A stretch of DNA of 64,000 bases from Psococerastis gibbosa. Lineage: Eukaryota > Arthropoda > Insecta > Psocodea > Psocidae. Location: assembly GCA_963971405.1 (NCBI GenBank), contig OZ020491.1, positions 3,168,910-3,232,909 on the forward strand, in the 5' to 3' direction. Of the stretch, positions 32,915 through 44,824 are shown in pieces (position 1 is the stretch's first letter; every line of letters begins with the position of its first letter). The position numbers and the translations under genes are program-made. The notes beneath the pieces are model-generated. The model was not told where the DNA came from, made no database searches, and was given only the letters and a program-made list of their open reading frames with translations.

Positions 32915-33040
32915 AGGTACAGATCAGGGGTTTTAGCGTCTTCGCCTCTGTGACTATAAGGCCCAGAAGCTCAGCTACTTTGAAGACACATGTCTTTGAC
33001 GGGAAAGAATGTGCCATCCCTCCTATTCCTTTACAGAACT
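32915..33040. repeat. Fragment shared with the SINE copy at 3814
   Basis: CAGATCAGGGGTTTTAGCGTC, TTCGCCTCTGTGACTAT and CAGCTCAGCTACTTTGAA-like segments match 4040-4125. It lies directly after the P2 element, so the MITE probably inserted into this repeat. Confidence 0.5.
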
Positions 33041-33413
33041 CTAGAGTGTAACATAGATTTGGTCGTCCAAAAGCTAAAATGGAGCGAGTAAATTGGTGAG
33101 GAACCAGACGGGTCTCGTATTTAATTGTAATTGGCCTAATCAAAAACTCATTTTAAATTAGAAATACGACCAACACAGGCTCACCCGCTCTACCAAACTA
33201 CGGCAATTGTTTGCTCAGTGCCGTATTCAGGATTTTCTAAGCAAAGTAGAGTAAATAAAATAATTTTGTCAAGTATTTACTACTAAAATATATTTAAAGC
33301 TACCTGTTTCGGCGCTAGGCTACATATTGCAGTATTATATGCTATACATAGTATACATACATTATATGACACTGACATTTAACTGATTATGGTTTCGTTA
33401 TAACCGAAATTAG

Positions 33414-33469
33414 AGGATATAGAAAAAACTGGGTTCGAACCCCGCAAGGTCCAGTTTTTTTCTATATCC
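33414..33469. repeat. 18-bp stem hairpin with a tRNA-like loop
   Basis: GGATATAGAAAAAACTGG pairs with CCAGTTTTTTTCTATATCC across the loop GTTCGAACCCCGCAAGGT. GGGTTCGAACCCC spanning the stem-loop junction is a perfect pol III B-box/T-arm core. No A box is at the right distance. Confidence 0.6.
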
Positions 33470-33500
33470 TCCAATAAATCATTGCATTGTTTGGATGTCT

Positions 33501-33540
33501 GTAGCCTGACGATGGCGTCGCGCCGAAACCGGTTGCTTAA
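33501..33540 (+). ncRNA. Hammerhead ribozyme-like core
   Basis: CTGACGA (33506-33512) fits the invariant CUGANGA. TGGCGTCGCGCC follows, able to form a 4-bp GGCG/CGCC stem II with a UCG loop, then GAAA (33525-33528). Next is the palindromic CCGG as a minimal stem III, then TT, which fits the UH cleavage position before 33535. The stem I strands flanking it pair only weakly (GTAGC with GCTT, 3 bp). An extra U lies between CUGACGA and stem II. A 2-bp stem III would require dimer formation, as described for hammerheads in repeats. Activity is untested. Confidence 0.4.
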
Positions 33541-33555
33541 AATATATTTTAGTAA

Positions 33556-35299
33556 TAGTTGACAAATTTGTTTTATTTACTATGGCAAAGTATTAGAAAG
33601 TGATAGCAGAGATATTACTGACATCCTTTAAAAGAAACATAGACAATCCGACAATCGATTGTGTTGTACTACCCGACCACGTTTAGTAAAATATGAAGAC
33701 ATTTCGTAAGTCTTGTGTTTTAAATAATAATTATAATAATAATTCGTTTAATAATTCATCAATAAACAATAGTGAAAATAACAAATTTTGTAGGTGCCCA
33801 ATGCCATTTAGGCGAGTAGGGATCACCTAGAATCTAGATAAATCATGTTCTTCCACTTCAAAATTAATTATTGCATGATCCACAATAAAATTAATTGGCA
33901 TTAAGTATCATTAAGTGTGCAATTTGTATTTATTTGGACAGATTTTACAGCAGGGCAATAACTTACTCCTTATACGTAATAGATATATAGAATGTCCACG
34001 GACCACGTCTATGTTAAGTTAGAAATTACAATACTGCAATACTAAAAACAATTATACTATCAATGTGATGATTCTTATACTAAGTTAAATGACGAAAATG
34101 CCATTTATACTGGTACATTACAAGAAATAAGGCTAACAAATGCCTTCGTGACGTGCTGGTCGGGATATACAACCAGAACTTTAGTGCAATATTTTGTTCT
34201 AAAATGATAGTTTCTCAACATAATATATATAACACAGGGTTAGTTGGACTTACATTGCCTGCTGTGTTAAAAGTCATTAGAAGCAGGGGCCTCACAGTCA
34301 TCTAACAATTAGGGCGGAACCCATCGTCCGGCCTCCGTGTAAAGGGGGGGGGGACGTTACGGGAGTTGGTGCCTCAGGCTTAGTCCTGAGACTGAGTGAA
34401 AGACTGATGGAATTTAGTCCTGATAAGGACTGATGGTTTCTCATAGAATTCGAAGAAGAAGAAGACAGTGGTTGTAATCCCGTTTCTGTCCATTTTCCAT
34501 ATCTATACTTTCTCTCAGTGGCGGATTTACCAGTACGCCGCTGGGGCAAATGCCTATATCTGCACACGCGGCATTAAAAAATTAAAACAATTATGTTTAA
34601 CATTATACTTAAGGATAAGAAAGCAGGTTATTCTGATTATGTACACATTTTAAAAAATATTTTGGTTTTATTAGTGAATACCCCCCCCCCCCCCCCCCGC
34701 CCACTATACATACATTAATTATTACTGTCCACGACAAGGGCAGTGCCTATATCCGCACAAAAGCCAAATCCGTCCCAGCTTTCACTAATTGAGTTTTGAT
34801 AATCATAAATACGATTAGGTACTCATCAATATCAATTCAATTTCGAGCCTCCACCTTACTCTATTTTTTTGACTTTTTTGTAGGTAGCCCAGTACACCCG
34901 CTACTGACTCATTCAGTGATTCAATGGATCTTGTCATTAGTCATATTATACCTAGGCAGTTGAATGGCGAATAACGATATTCAACAAGAAAAAAAAAAAT
35001 TATACCCCTACTGGCCACCTTCAAAATGTATAAGGCTGTTTAAAAAATTCTACGTTTAAAATACGTCAACTTATCACAACCATACCTATAAAGACATTTT
35101 AAATGACCCGCTCTTTTTTCATGCGGTTTTGGTTTAATCCACAACCTGTAAATGACATTATAATGGCAAGTCTCTCGTCCTCCAGCGTCTCTCAAATCAT
35201 GCAATCATAATCAAAACAACATTTTTAAATTCTCTAACTAGGTTCTCTGGTGCTTGAGACACGTCATGTTTACCCTACGGTTGATTTTTTGTCACTGTC
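33556..35299. other. Non-genic stretch
   Basis: AT-rich. A G run is near 34346 and a C run of 18 at 34681-34698. GTGGCGGATTTACCAGTACG near 34517 looks like a hAT-type MITE end without a partner. No gene was recognised. Confidence 0.45.
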
Positions 35300-36112
35300 T
35301 CTCACTCTTGAGTCTCTGGTTCGTTGAGAAATTAGCTAGGTATTCTCAGATGAACGGTCAAACGTTTGAAATCTCATTAGTGTATAGCCGGAAATATGTG
35401 TGGCAAACTCCACGGCCAAAGGTCAGTTTGCAGGGGCGGGCCTAGGGTTTTGGTTAGCAGGGTGAGGGGCGCAAATGGTACCCCGATCTCCGTTCTTAGG
35501 TCTCCGGTTTGTTGAGAAATTGGACAGTATTCTCAAAGCAATGCTCAACAGTATGAAATTCCATTGTGTAGCCGGAAAATTGTGCGGAAAACTCCGGGGC
35601 TAAGGTTCAGTTTGCAGGGACAGATCTAGGGTTTTGATCTGAGTGAGGGGCGCAATCGGTACCCCCGTGCCATAAGGATCCATCTCCTCTCTTGGGTCTC
35701 CGGTTCGTTGAGAAATTGGCCAGTATTCTCAGATCAACGCTCAACAGTTTGAAAACCCATTAATGTGTAGCCGGAAAATTGTGCGGAAAACTCCGGGACT
35801 AATGTTCAGTTTGCAGGGACAGACCTAGGGTTTTGATCTGAGTGAGGGGTGCAATCGGTACCCCCGTGCCATAAGGATCCATCTCCTCTCTTGGGTCTCC
35901 GGTTCGTTGAGAAATTGGCCAGTATTCTCAGATCAACGCTCAACAGTTTGAAAACCCATTAATGTGTAGCCGGAAAATTGTGCGGAAAACTCCGGGACTA
36001 ATGTTCAGTTTGCAGGGACAGATCTAGGGTTTTGATCTGGGTGAAGGGCGCAATAGATGCCTCCGTGCCATAAGACCCCATCCCATCTCTTGGGTCTCCG
36101 GTTCATTGCAAA
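35300..36112 (+). repeat. About 199-bp satellite, roughly four units
   Basis: The segment GTCTCCGGTTCGTTGAGAAA recurs at about 35314, 35501, 35697, 35896 and 36095, giving spacings of 187, 196, 199 and 199 bp. The two middle units are almost identical and the outer ones diverged, as expected for unequal exchange. Each unit holds TGTGTAGCCGGAAAATTGTG and GACAGATCTAGGGTTTTGATC. No coding frame persists through the units. Confidence 0.85.
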
Positions 36113-36239
36113 ATTGATTATTTATATTAAGAGAATGAGCTGGCGTTGGCTATAATGGTTTGAACAACACTAAATAAATAAAACCAACCCTTAGCTGAAC
36201 CATTGCATTCACGTTTAGTAGCACATCGATCGGACATTG

Positions 36240-36560
36240 ACTGTATCATCAATTATCAGATAGTTTCAACGGGGATGTTCTTCCAGAATTCTTCAATAGT
36301 TCTTCTGAGTTCTTTAATAATTCACAGTTTTGTCTGGTGAACTTCACGAGAAATAATTTCCCATAGGTTTTCAATGGGGTTGAGGTCAGGGCCGACGCAG
36401 AATTCTGATTTTTCCAGCTCTAGGTAACCCTCTTTCCAAAAACGCTGGAAGGATGAGTTGGAATCTGACCTTTGCGGGTTGGGAGTCCGTAGATGGTGGA
36501 GCGTTGTACAAAACCGAGATGACTGAAGGAATGTTATCGAGGAGGCCAAAGCTCATCAAG
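36240..36560 (-). pseudogene. Tc1-type transposase C-terminal relic
   Basis: Minus-strand reading contains GPDLNPIENLWEIISREVHQ, the classic third-acidic motif (Glu codon near 36372). A stop follows, then RIKELRRTIEEFWKNIP, the usual end of Tc1 transposases, in the same frame. Upstream the frame is disrupted, and the first two catalytic Asp are absent. A different family from the element at 5324, which has SPDISLFEN here. Confidence 0.75.
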
Positions 36561-37118
36561 GGCTGTAGAGCCAGAAGAAGAAGAAGGTACTCTTTCACCG
36601 ACTTCTGATATATGCTTGGGATCATCATCATCCTACATAAAATATGACTTATATGCATGTTCCCGTTTATCGTCTAGATCTCTGGCCAGTGTCTATAGAT
36701 CAAACACAGAAAGGAACAGAAATAATGTGGGTACATAGGGACGCCACTGCTGGGGAATTTTTTGTTGAAATTCAAGTTGAAATAAATATGGCGCGTCTAG
36801 GTATTGAACCGAGGTAATAGAGGCAATTACCGGCCCATGTATACCTTACATACCTGGCCTGACTCTTGTACCTTACAACTTCCATTGTTCTTTGACTTCT
36901 TTCCATCGTCTTCACGTGAAAATATGTCTATTTCTTCGTTTTTTATTCTTCGGAGTTTCACAGAGTGTTGTCCATGCGTTCCAGTGGCGGACTGGCACTG
37001 GAAATCAACCCTGGCATTTTTGGATACCGCGGCCCCTTCCTCAGGTCAAAAAGGAAGACTTACATTTGAAATTAAAAATGCTATTGTAAGGTTTGTTATT
37101 ACCACAACTTTTATTTTT
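36561..37118. other. Non-genic stretch
   Basis: The 117-residue ORF at 36804-37157 runs into the HLE repeat and matches no family. CAGTGGCGGACTGGCACTGG near 36981 resembles a MITE end. Confidence 0.4.
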
Positions 37119-37964
37119 GCTTTCCAATTTATACGAAGTATAAGGAAAGCTTTGTGATTGTCCAAATTTTCGATTCCGGGTTTCAACGAACTTACACGTT
37201 TTCAGGTACCAGGAACCCATAAAAGTGGTTTTTTCGAAATTTCAGTCTGTCTGTCGCTCTGTCTGTCTGTCGCTCTGTCTCGGTCAATTTTGATAACATT
37301 TGGCATGCACATTCACAAAAATCATACCTAGAGACCACTTTTATTTTTATTTTGGGCTAACTCAACTTGGGGGGGTTTTATTCTCAAAAAACTCCAAAAA
37401 AATGTATAAAAAAATTATTTCTCAAAAACGGCTCCAACTATTTCTTTTAAATTCACATGTATTGTAGTCGTTATTAATGTTAACAAAATGCGGGGGTCAC
37501 TTGCCACTTGATAGTTTGCTTCTGGGGGTTAAAAAATAAAATAAAAATATCTAAGTTTTAATAAAAAATGACTAAAAAATAATTTTTCTGCGAAACCTTT
37601 CTATCGATGATTTCTACCTTCAGGCAGCATGTTCTAGGTGTTAAATTGAGTAACGAAACCGGACAGGTTGCTTTCCCAAAAAACTATTTGGTTTTGGACA
37701 AAAAAAATGTTTTTGAAAAAATGAAAATTCACTCTCAAATGCATTGCATACCGTGCCATTATTGCTGTGTGGTAATGTAATGTAATGTCTGACCTATCTA
37801 GAATTTACTTCACCTCCAGTGACGTCAGGTGGACACCCCCCCCCCCCCCCCGAGATGTCCGAAATTTAACAATAGCAAAATGATTTACCATGCATTTACT
37901 CATTTTCTCTATCTACTAATTGACAAATTGGAAAGTATGTTCGAGTAAACTTGGACCGGTTCTT
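37119..37964 (+). mobile_element. HLE repeat, near full length
   Basis: GCTTTCCAATTTATACGAAG to GGACCGGTTCTTT, with two TCTG blocks separated by TCGC and a C run of 14. A local ATGTAATGTAATG triplication is near 37773. Confidence 0.85.
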
Positions 37965-38497
37965 TTGAAATATATTGCGATTTTTTCCTTTGGACGTCCG
38001 GCCCCAAACAACTATTTTTGGTCCGGCCCACAGGGCGAATGCCCGTCTGCTCGCCGGCTTAGTCCGCCACTGATAGGTTTTTCCATTGAACTATTCTTCA
38101 GATTTGTAAAGACTCGCACCTGTTCTTGGTTAAGTCATGCTTTCGCCTGTTTCATTGCCTCAATGGTAAGTTTTTCTCAGCTTGTCTATTATCGCTTGTA
38201 CCCGGTGTAGATTGACTTCAAGAACGTATACCAGTTTGCCAATGGCCGAAAATTCATACGGAAACAACACCGGTACAAATAACGCCTGAAATTCATGGGG
38301 TCGTTGGCATTAGACAACAAGGGATCGTTGGGCCATTATAAGTAGGCCTGGGTCCATAAAAAGTTCTTAGATTAATAACTAAATAATAACTATAGGAACT
38401 TTTTAAGGTACAGGATTTTCAGTATGGCCCACGATGCAAGCGGTGACTTAGAACAGATTTGTTTCTATACTCATAATTTGTCAAAACAGTTATATCA
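37965..38497. other. Non-genic stretch
   Basis: Includes a GC-richer patch (TTTGGTCCGGCCCACAGGGC, near 38019) that may be a MITE end. Nothing else was recognised. Confidence 0.4.
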
Positions 38498-38716
38498 GGA
38501 CATGTAGAGTAGTGGTACGGACTCTGACTTTCACCCGAAAGGTTGTTGGTTCGAGTCCTACACTTCCTACATTTTCTGGCCATGCTTTGGAGGGCATGTA
38601 AAGTAGGTGGTCCCGGGCCTTCCTAGTTGAGTGTAAGAGAGGGCTTTATAGCCCTAACTCCACTAGGTTGGCTTAGTAACAGAACAAAAAAAGTCCTTAT
38701 TTATTTATTTATTTTA
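38498..38716 (+). mobile_element. tS SINE, well preserved
   Basis: AGGACATGTAGAGTAGTGG head, GGTTCGAGTCCTACAC, full body and a (TTTA)n tail. This copy is a good representative of the family. Confidence 0.9.
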
Positions 38717-39762
38717 TTTTGTGGTAAATTTCCTGCATATACAGAAAGTACTGGTTCGAATCTTGTGCTTCACAATCAGGGGCGTCATTTCAATATTTTT
38801 CAGAAGCGGAGGGGGGGGGGGTAAGACGGCAATTGGTTAGATTTCAATTTTTTTTCATATTCCAGCCTTACCTATTTTGAAACAAGGTTCAGCGTCAATG
38901 TTGGCACCCCCCCCCCACGGGCCCCCAAATGACGCCCCCCATTACAAATCCCCTGGGAGGTCGCCCCTGGGAGGTTGCCTCTTCAACCAAATGTTAATTT
39001 AGTGTTTAAATTGATCATTTCCCGATCCCCTATAGCAGTCATTTCCAGCCTAAAAATGGGGCCAAGCCTTCTTTAAGTAAATTACACAACCGCTTTGGTA
39101 CATACTTACAATATAAATTTACAGTACAGACGGTGCAAAAAGTATTACAACGTATGGATATAATATAAAGAAAATATTATATAAAATATTATAAAAAATA
39201 TTATATCATTTCTTCCTGACAATAAGAGTTAGGACTTAGGGGTAGGAATTAAGGAGGTATTTCTTTCAAATTTTGGGCTCAGTCGTCAGCAGTTTCAAAC
39301 CTGAACTCAAGTTCAGTAAGACAGTAGACAGCCACCGAAGTAAGCAGTGAGCACCACTTTGGAATAATGAAGAAGTGAATCTCTCTATATTTTTTTAAGT
39401 CTAAAATCCAGAGGGAGGATTTGAGATGGGGGTAATTGCAGAGCAGCTAATTTCGCCCTTGTATCCCTTTGATTCAGCCGACCTTACCCCCCTGTCCCCC
39501 TCCCTTCCAAATTAGTAACCGTACGCCTATCTCGCAATTACGGAAGGAGGGGTTCCAGGTCAAACAGCTTCGTCACCCGCGTACACCAACGCAATGCTAA
39601 TCCTTACTCTTGGCTCAACATTAATTCGCTGAGGCCGGATCCCACTATCATTTGAAAAGTATTGTTAAGGAATGCCGGATGGCACCGCCATTGGACCTTC
39701 TCCGTTATCATACCATACACATTTTTTCGGGGTTTCACTTAATATATAAAGATATAAAGAAA
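38717..39762. other. Non-genic stretch with G/C tracts
   Basis: G run near 38811 and C run near 38908, with GGGCGTCATTTCAATATTT near 38781 and CCCAAATGACGCCCCCC near 38924 as an inverted pair, probably another G-tract MITE. A TATTATA-rich patch is at 39170-39210. An R6 copy is at 39635-39725. Confidence 0.45.
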
Positions 39763-40766
39763 AAGAACCGGTCCGAGTTTACTCGAACATGCTTTCCAAT
39801 TTATAAATTAGTTAATAGAGATAATGTGTAATTTCATAGTAAATAGTTTCCCAATGGTTAAATTTCGGATCCCTTGGGGGGGGGGGGGTCTATCTGACGT
39901 CACCGGAGGTGAGGTAACGTCAATATATTAAAAAACCCTTAAAATTCCATTCTATCTGGGGTACGCTGCAAACACTTGGGGGGGGGGGGGGGGGGGGGTT
40001 CCGGACCCCCAGAAGACCCCATATGTCTACGGCCTTGATATCCCCTATCCCAAAGCACTGAATTGATCGATGGGATTGCATATTCTGGATCGAACAAACT
40101 AATTCATTGTAACAGTAATAACCATGACAGGGCATGCAATGTAAATTTTCCATAATTTCTTCAAAAAGAAATTTTTTGCGCAGAAACAAATAATTTTTTG
40201 GGAAAGCAATCGGTTTGGTTTTGTTACTCTATTTAACACCTGAAACATACCTGAAGGTAGAAATCATCGATAGAAAGGTTCCGCAGAAAAATTATTTTTT
40301 AGTCATTTTTCATGAAAATTAAGATATTTTTATTTTTTTTCCCCCAGAAGAAAACTATCAAGGGGCAAGCGACCCACCACATTTTGTTAATATTAATAAC
40401 GACTACAATATAATACTATGTGAATTTAAAAGAAATCGTTGTAGCCGTTTTTGAGAAATAATATTTTTAGAAGTTTTTGGTAGTTTTTTGAGAATGAAAC
40501 ACCCCCCCCCCCAAATTGAGTTAGCCCAAAATAGAAATTAATCATCCCAAGGTATGAATTTTGTGAACCTATATGTCAAATTTCATCCAAATCCACCGAG
40601 TAGTTTGCCCGCAAATCAATGAACAGGCAGACAGACAGACAGACATTTCGTAAAAACCACTTATTTTGGTTCCTGGGACCACAAAACGTGTAAATCCGTT
40701 GAAATCTCGGAGTCGAAAATTTCAACCATCCCAAAGCTTTCCTTATACTACGTATAAATTGGAAAG
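39763..40766 (-). mobile_element. HLE repeat, variant subfamily with inserted G-tract segment
   Basis: Termini are intact. Between 39945 and 40085 it holds sequence absent from other copies: a G run of 20, TTCCGGACCCCCAGAAGACC, and TCTACGGCCTTG, which matches the right end of the hAT-like MITE at 29762. The insert is therefore probably a truncated MITE. Confidence 0.8.
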
Positions 40767-41961
40767 AAACAATATTGTAAGCGTGTAAAAATGGATTCAT
40801 TGTAGTTTAGTTCGTTCAAAACCTACTCAATTTCGGTTAATACTGACTATTTGAATTCCTGGCTGACACCTGCGTCTATCAATACCATCAATACCATACA
40901 ATCTTGGACGGATACAGGGGGGGGGGGGGGGGTATCGGCCTCCCATAATTTAGTAAATCTGTTGTAAGCTTATTTATTAATATGTTAGTTCTATTTTGAC
41001 CCACAACTACCCCCCCCCCCCCCCATATGGGCTGGAACCGTCCCTGCATACAATCCCATATGACTCAACTAACTCCAAAGTCCAAGTGAACGGTATGGTT
41101 AGGTTTTTTGGTCTGCTAAATAATATAATTACATTTAAATAAAAACATTGTACAAGCTTACAATACTGTTTTTATTTATATATACTTAGTAAAAACACGA
41201 AAAAAGCTGGGTCCGATGATAGCGGAAAAGGTCCCGTCATTTACCAATTATTGATGTGTAGTATTCCTTATTGAAAAGACTTTTCAAGCAATAATGGAAA
41301 CCACCCTAAATGTGTCCCTCTGCCTGACTGTACTATGGGCAACCAAGACACCAAAGGGTAAGGGACCTTTTCACACCGCTGAGCACAAAACTTGGAGAAG
41401 ATTCTTCACTGAGCCCTTCAGTTAAATTGGCAAGCAAATTGGCATATCTACCTATCTACGTGCCCTATACCCCCCCCCCCCCCCCGTGCGCTTTATTCTA
41501 CTAAAAATAACAACCCTTCTCATGAATTACTTCATTTATAGATGAAGCATTAATTTACAAAATGCTTGGGCACAGGCACAGGTTGGGGACCACTGGTTGG
41601 AGGCCACTGCGTTATCGTACATAAGTTATATATTATGTAAATATATTATATACATATATTAAATACATAGGTATATTATATACTTATATGGTATATATAT
41701 TATATGCAATCGTGTCCGCTGCCCGATTAGCTCTGTCCTGAAATTATCGTTTACCATCCGGTAAGGATGTCAGGTCGCAGGAGTTCCGAAACTGAGGCCA
41801 ATTGGTGGTAGTTACCACCACATACTATGCATCATTGTATAGAGGGACATTTATTCTAGTTTACCATCGGTTCATATTTATAGCTGTACAATCGATATTA
41901 CATGAGAAATTTTACGATACGGAAAAAACGGATAGTAGGAGGGGGCCGGGGGGTTCCATTA
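40767..41961. other. Non-genic stretch
   Basis: G run of 14 near 40918 and C runs near 41012 and 41470. A long ATATATTA-rich tract lies at 41625-41712. No gene or repeat boundary was seen. Confidence 0.45.
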
Positions 41962-42098
41962 GGCGCCAATTCCACCGACCTCGTTAGTGATAGTGTTGGT
42001 GATATTGGCGTGGTAGCAGACATTAAAGACAGTCTAAAATGTCTGCTACCACGTCAATAACTATCACTATCACAAACGAGGTCGGTGGAATTTGCGCC
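41962..42098. mobile_element. P1 palindromic MITE
   Basis: GGCGCCAATTCCACCGACC and GGTCGGTGGAATTTGCGCC at the ends. The arms run through GTGGTAGCAGACAT to a TAAAGACAGTCTAAA loop. The flanks are TTA and TTT. Confidence 0.85.
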
Positions 42099-43164
42099 TT
42101 TGCACGTAATGATATTGATACGAAAACCTGTACAGTCATCTTATACTTGAATGAATGGCCAAAAAAAAATGCATGAATGAATCGAAAGTACGTACATATA
42201 CAGTGGCTAAGCCCGCGCATATTATTTTCACACAGATTTCGTCTGAATTAAAGTTATTGACAGCAATGAGTCAGCACTTTTTCGCTGAATGAACTGCTCT
42301 GTACTTAAACCTAATGATAGTCATTATAAACCTTATTATGTTTGTCGTAGTTATTACTTGTTATGTTTTTCATAGGGCCAACCGCTACTGGGTTTAATGA
42401 TTTCGCGGTATCTCCATATGGAGTCGGTCCATTGGGGGGCAATGATGGTAGAATGATTTTTCGATTTTTGACTAGCGTCGTCGATAACCTATTGTCATGT
42501 TGCTGTTAAAATGCTTCAATTCGGCTATAAGATGGTTCTTGAAAGAAGAACATTAGGTTGTAATAAAAGCTCATACCTGCGTAGGCCTACAGTAGGTTTT
42601 CCACACTGTCAGCAGAAAGTGGGCGAAAAGAACAGTTTTTACTTTTTCCATCTCAAACGGTTAAGGTTCAATTTTTCAGCATTTTCTATTTTTTATTAGT
42701 GGGGATTACGTATGTTACATGTTACCATTTACTAACTTTTTTTCCCCTCGCTTTTGTCCCTAGGTGGGGCCAACGATATGGCAGGTTCTCGATGAAGTTC
42801 TGTGCTTTGGCTGCAGCTGCTCCTTCAATTCTGGGTATTGACGGACTTTCGCTTCTACTGTTGGTCCTTGTCTTCTTCTTCCGGCAGCTTTGATCTGTTT
42901 TACTAGCTTGGCTAAGTTATTTGACTGCTTTCTTACGGCATGGCCCCACCATGACAGTCTTTGTCATGTTTTATTAATGCTTTATAATATGATATCATAT
43001 ATCAACAGTTAAAGGGAAACAGACTGTATAATGCAATTAATTTTGTTGTTGAAAAGTTGAGTTTTATTCAATTATATTTTTATTTTACTAGGTATCTTAT
43101 GAATTTACTATAAATTTACTCATTTAGGGGGGGGGTCAAGTTGATGCAGTGGTCAGCACTCCAG
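42099..43164. other. Non-genic stretch, possible retroelement scrap at 42760-42960
   Basis: A pyrimidine-rich tract with AG at about 42764 looks like a splice acceptor. However, the minus-strand reading of the following 190 bases (IKAAGRRRQGPTVEAKVRQY and similar, with stops) looks more like the end of a retroelement ORF. I could not assign it. Confidence 0.3.
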
Positions 43165-43169
43165 TCCAG

Positions 43170-43345
43170 TGGGTCGATTATGGCTATTGGTATTAACTTA
43201 CTTCTGGGGTTAACACTATAAACAAACAAATTTTGAATAGCATTTTTCATTGTAAAATTATCTTGTTTACATTTTTAATACCCGGGTATTATAGTATATT
43301 AACCCCGGTATTACAATATAATCGCCGTGATCGGTCCGCTGCAAC
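43170..43345. mobile_element. P2-type MITE, diverged
   Basis: TTTTGAATAGCATTTTTCATTG, AAATTATCTTGTTTACATTTTTAA and CCGGTATTACAATATAATCGCC follow P2 order in reverse. The left terminus is decayed. Confidence 0.6.
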
Positions 43346-43996
43346 TTTTCTCTCCTTTCTCTAGTTGTCTAGTGGGTATATATGTAACGCATTTTTGTCA
43401 CACCCGCGCGTATCTGAAACCCATACAAGCCCCAAATTTGGTCACGAAATTAATTAATAACCATCGACTCATTTGGATCAAATCCAAATCCATGCGCCCT
43501 GCCCTTGCCCTTCGATTGAAGTATTGCATCGGCAGCTTTTAGATATACACAGGTGGGCATGGAACATCAGTTTTGGTGGGAGCCCTGCGTGGGCCCAACC
43601 ACATTGTATGCTAATTTATTTCGATGGCTGAGCCGTGCGAAACCCCCTTCACTTTGTCATTTCCATTAGCAACTCCTATTAATTATGACTTAGACGGCTA
43701 GGGAAAAAATTTTCTTTTTATTCAAACATTTCTTAGCGGCTCATGCGATATGTATTTTTGTATTTGAATGCGTAATTTAATTACGGCCGTTTGTTTGACT
43801 CCGGAAGCTCGTTAGGCTGATGTATGGAAATCGGTGAGCTCCTGCGCAGTAGACTTGGTGTTCAAGAAAAAAAATGGGTTGCGTTACAGACGGGCGCTTT
43901 AGTAGCGATTTAAAAATTGGCGCCAAACAAACGATTAGATGACTACTCGTGCCAACGGCCATACCAAGTTGAATCCACCAGAACACATCCTGCGCC
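43346..43996. other. Non-genic stretch
   Basis: ORFs on both strands near 43327 and 43777 have no recognisable domain. No repeat boundary was seen. Confidence 0.4.
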
Positions 43997-44265
43997 AAAC
44001 TTGGTAGTGTGTACAGCGTTGTCAGGGGAACATGGCGGGACATGGTAACGTGCTGAGACTATACTAGTCAGTCTGAGTGCGTGTCACCTCCGAATTAATC
44101 GTGTGACTTCACTAAAGTTCCCAAAGTGGTTCGGAAACCACTATAATCAGGAGGTCCATCCTGTCAGTCAACTCCCCTTTTCCCCGAGGTGAAGAAGTCT
44201 GTGCTTCAAGTTAATAAACAGGGTTGCTTGAAGCAGAAATGCTGAAAGCAGGCATTGGAATACAA
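43997..44265. repeat. R3 repeat copy
   Basis: Same order as 10150-10480, from TGGTAGTGTGTACAGCG to GCTGAAAGCAGGCATTGG. Confidence 0.65.
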
Positions 44266-44276
44266 ACAAACGAACC

Positions 44277-44475
44277 TATGTAGAGTAGTGGGACGGACTC
44301 CAACTTTCACCCGAAAGGTTGTTGGTTCGAGTCCCACACTTGCTATATTTTCTGACCATGGTCCCGGGCTTTCCTAGTTGAGTGTAAGAGAGGGCTTATA
44401 GCCCTCACTCCGCTAGGTTGGCTTAGTAATAGAACAAAAAAAGTAGTTTTTTATTTTATTTATTTATATTTATGT
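44277..44475 (+). mobile_element. tS SINE with internal deletion
   Basis: TATGTAGAGTAGTGGGACGG head and GGTTCGAGTCCCACACTTGC. The body lacks the CTTCGGAGGGCATG segment (TCTGACCATGGTCCCGGGC joins directly). T/A-rich tail. Confidence 0.85.
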
Positions 44476-44641
44476 TTAAACACATAATTATATACTGTAT
44501 ATATTATTAAATAAGTTATTAGTATTAAGGGGGCCCAGCACGGGAGAAATCCTTTGGGCCACCCCTACTTCACTATATTCTCACTGTAAATGTGATATTC
44601 AAGAAACACAATACATTTATTTATTTATTTATTTTTATACA

Positions 44642-44671
44642 ATCTCTCTCTCTCTCTCTCTCTTTCTCTCT
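44642..44671. repeat. (TC)n microsatellite
   Basis: TCTCTCTCTCTCTCTCTCTC with one TTTC interruption, about 30 bp. Confidence 0.9.
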
Positions 44672-44824
44672 GAAACCGATTGCTGTCATTGGTTTTTTAA
44701 TATTAAAACTTTCTGACTCTATTTACCATTAAAGTCCTTATTAATTTTTTATTTTATTCTATTCTCTTTAATTAGTTTTGTTTCTCTTGTTTTTCCAACA
44801 CCTGCATTTTTAGCATTTCTGCTT

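Larger units (their letters stand above)
33281..33555 (+). mobile_element. Foldback repeat with a hammerhead-like end
   Basis: ACTAAAATATATTTAAAGCTAC and GTTTCGGCGCTAGGCTACA at left are mirrored by TGTAGCCTGACG...CGCGCCGAAACCGG and TTAAAATATATTTTAGTAA at right. The central part holds a separate strong hairpin (33414-33469). The right arm carries a near-complete hammerhead core; the left arm, read in reverse, keeps only GCGCCGAAACAGG. Such modules are known in Penelope-like and related retroelements, but no coding part is present here. Confidence 0.55.

Noticed and set aside
42760..42895. Possible exon after a pyrimidine-rich acceptor-like tract
   Set aside because: The plus-strand reading is short and low-complexity. 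The minus-strand reading looks more like retroelement debris with stops.
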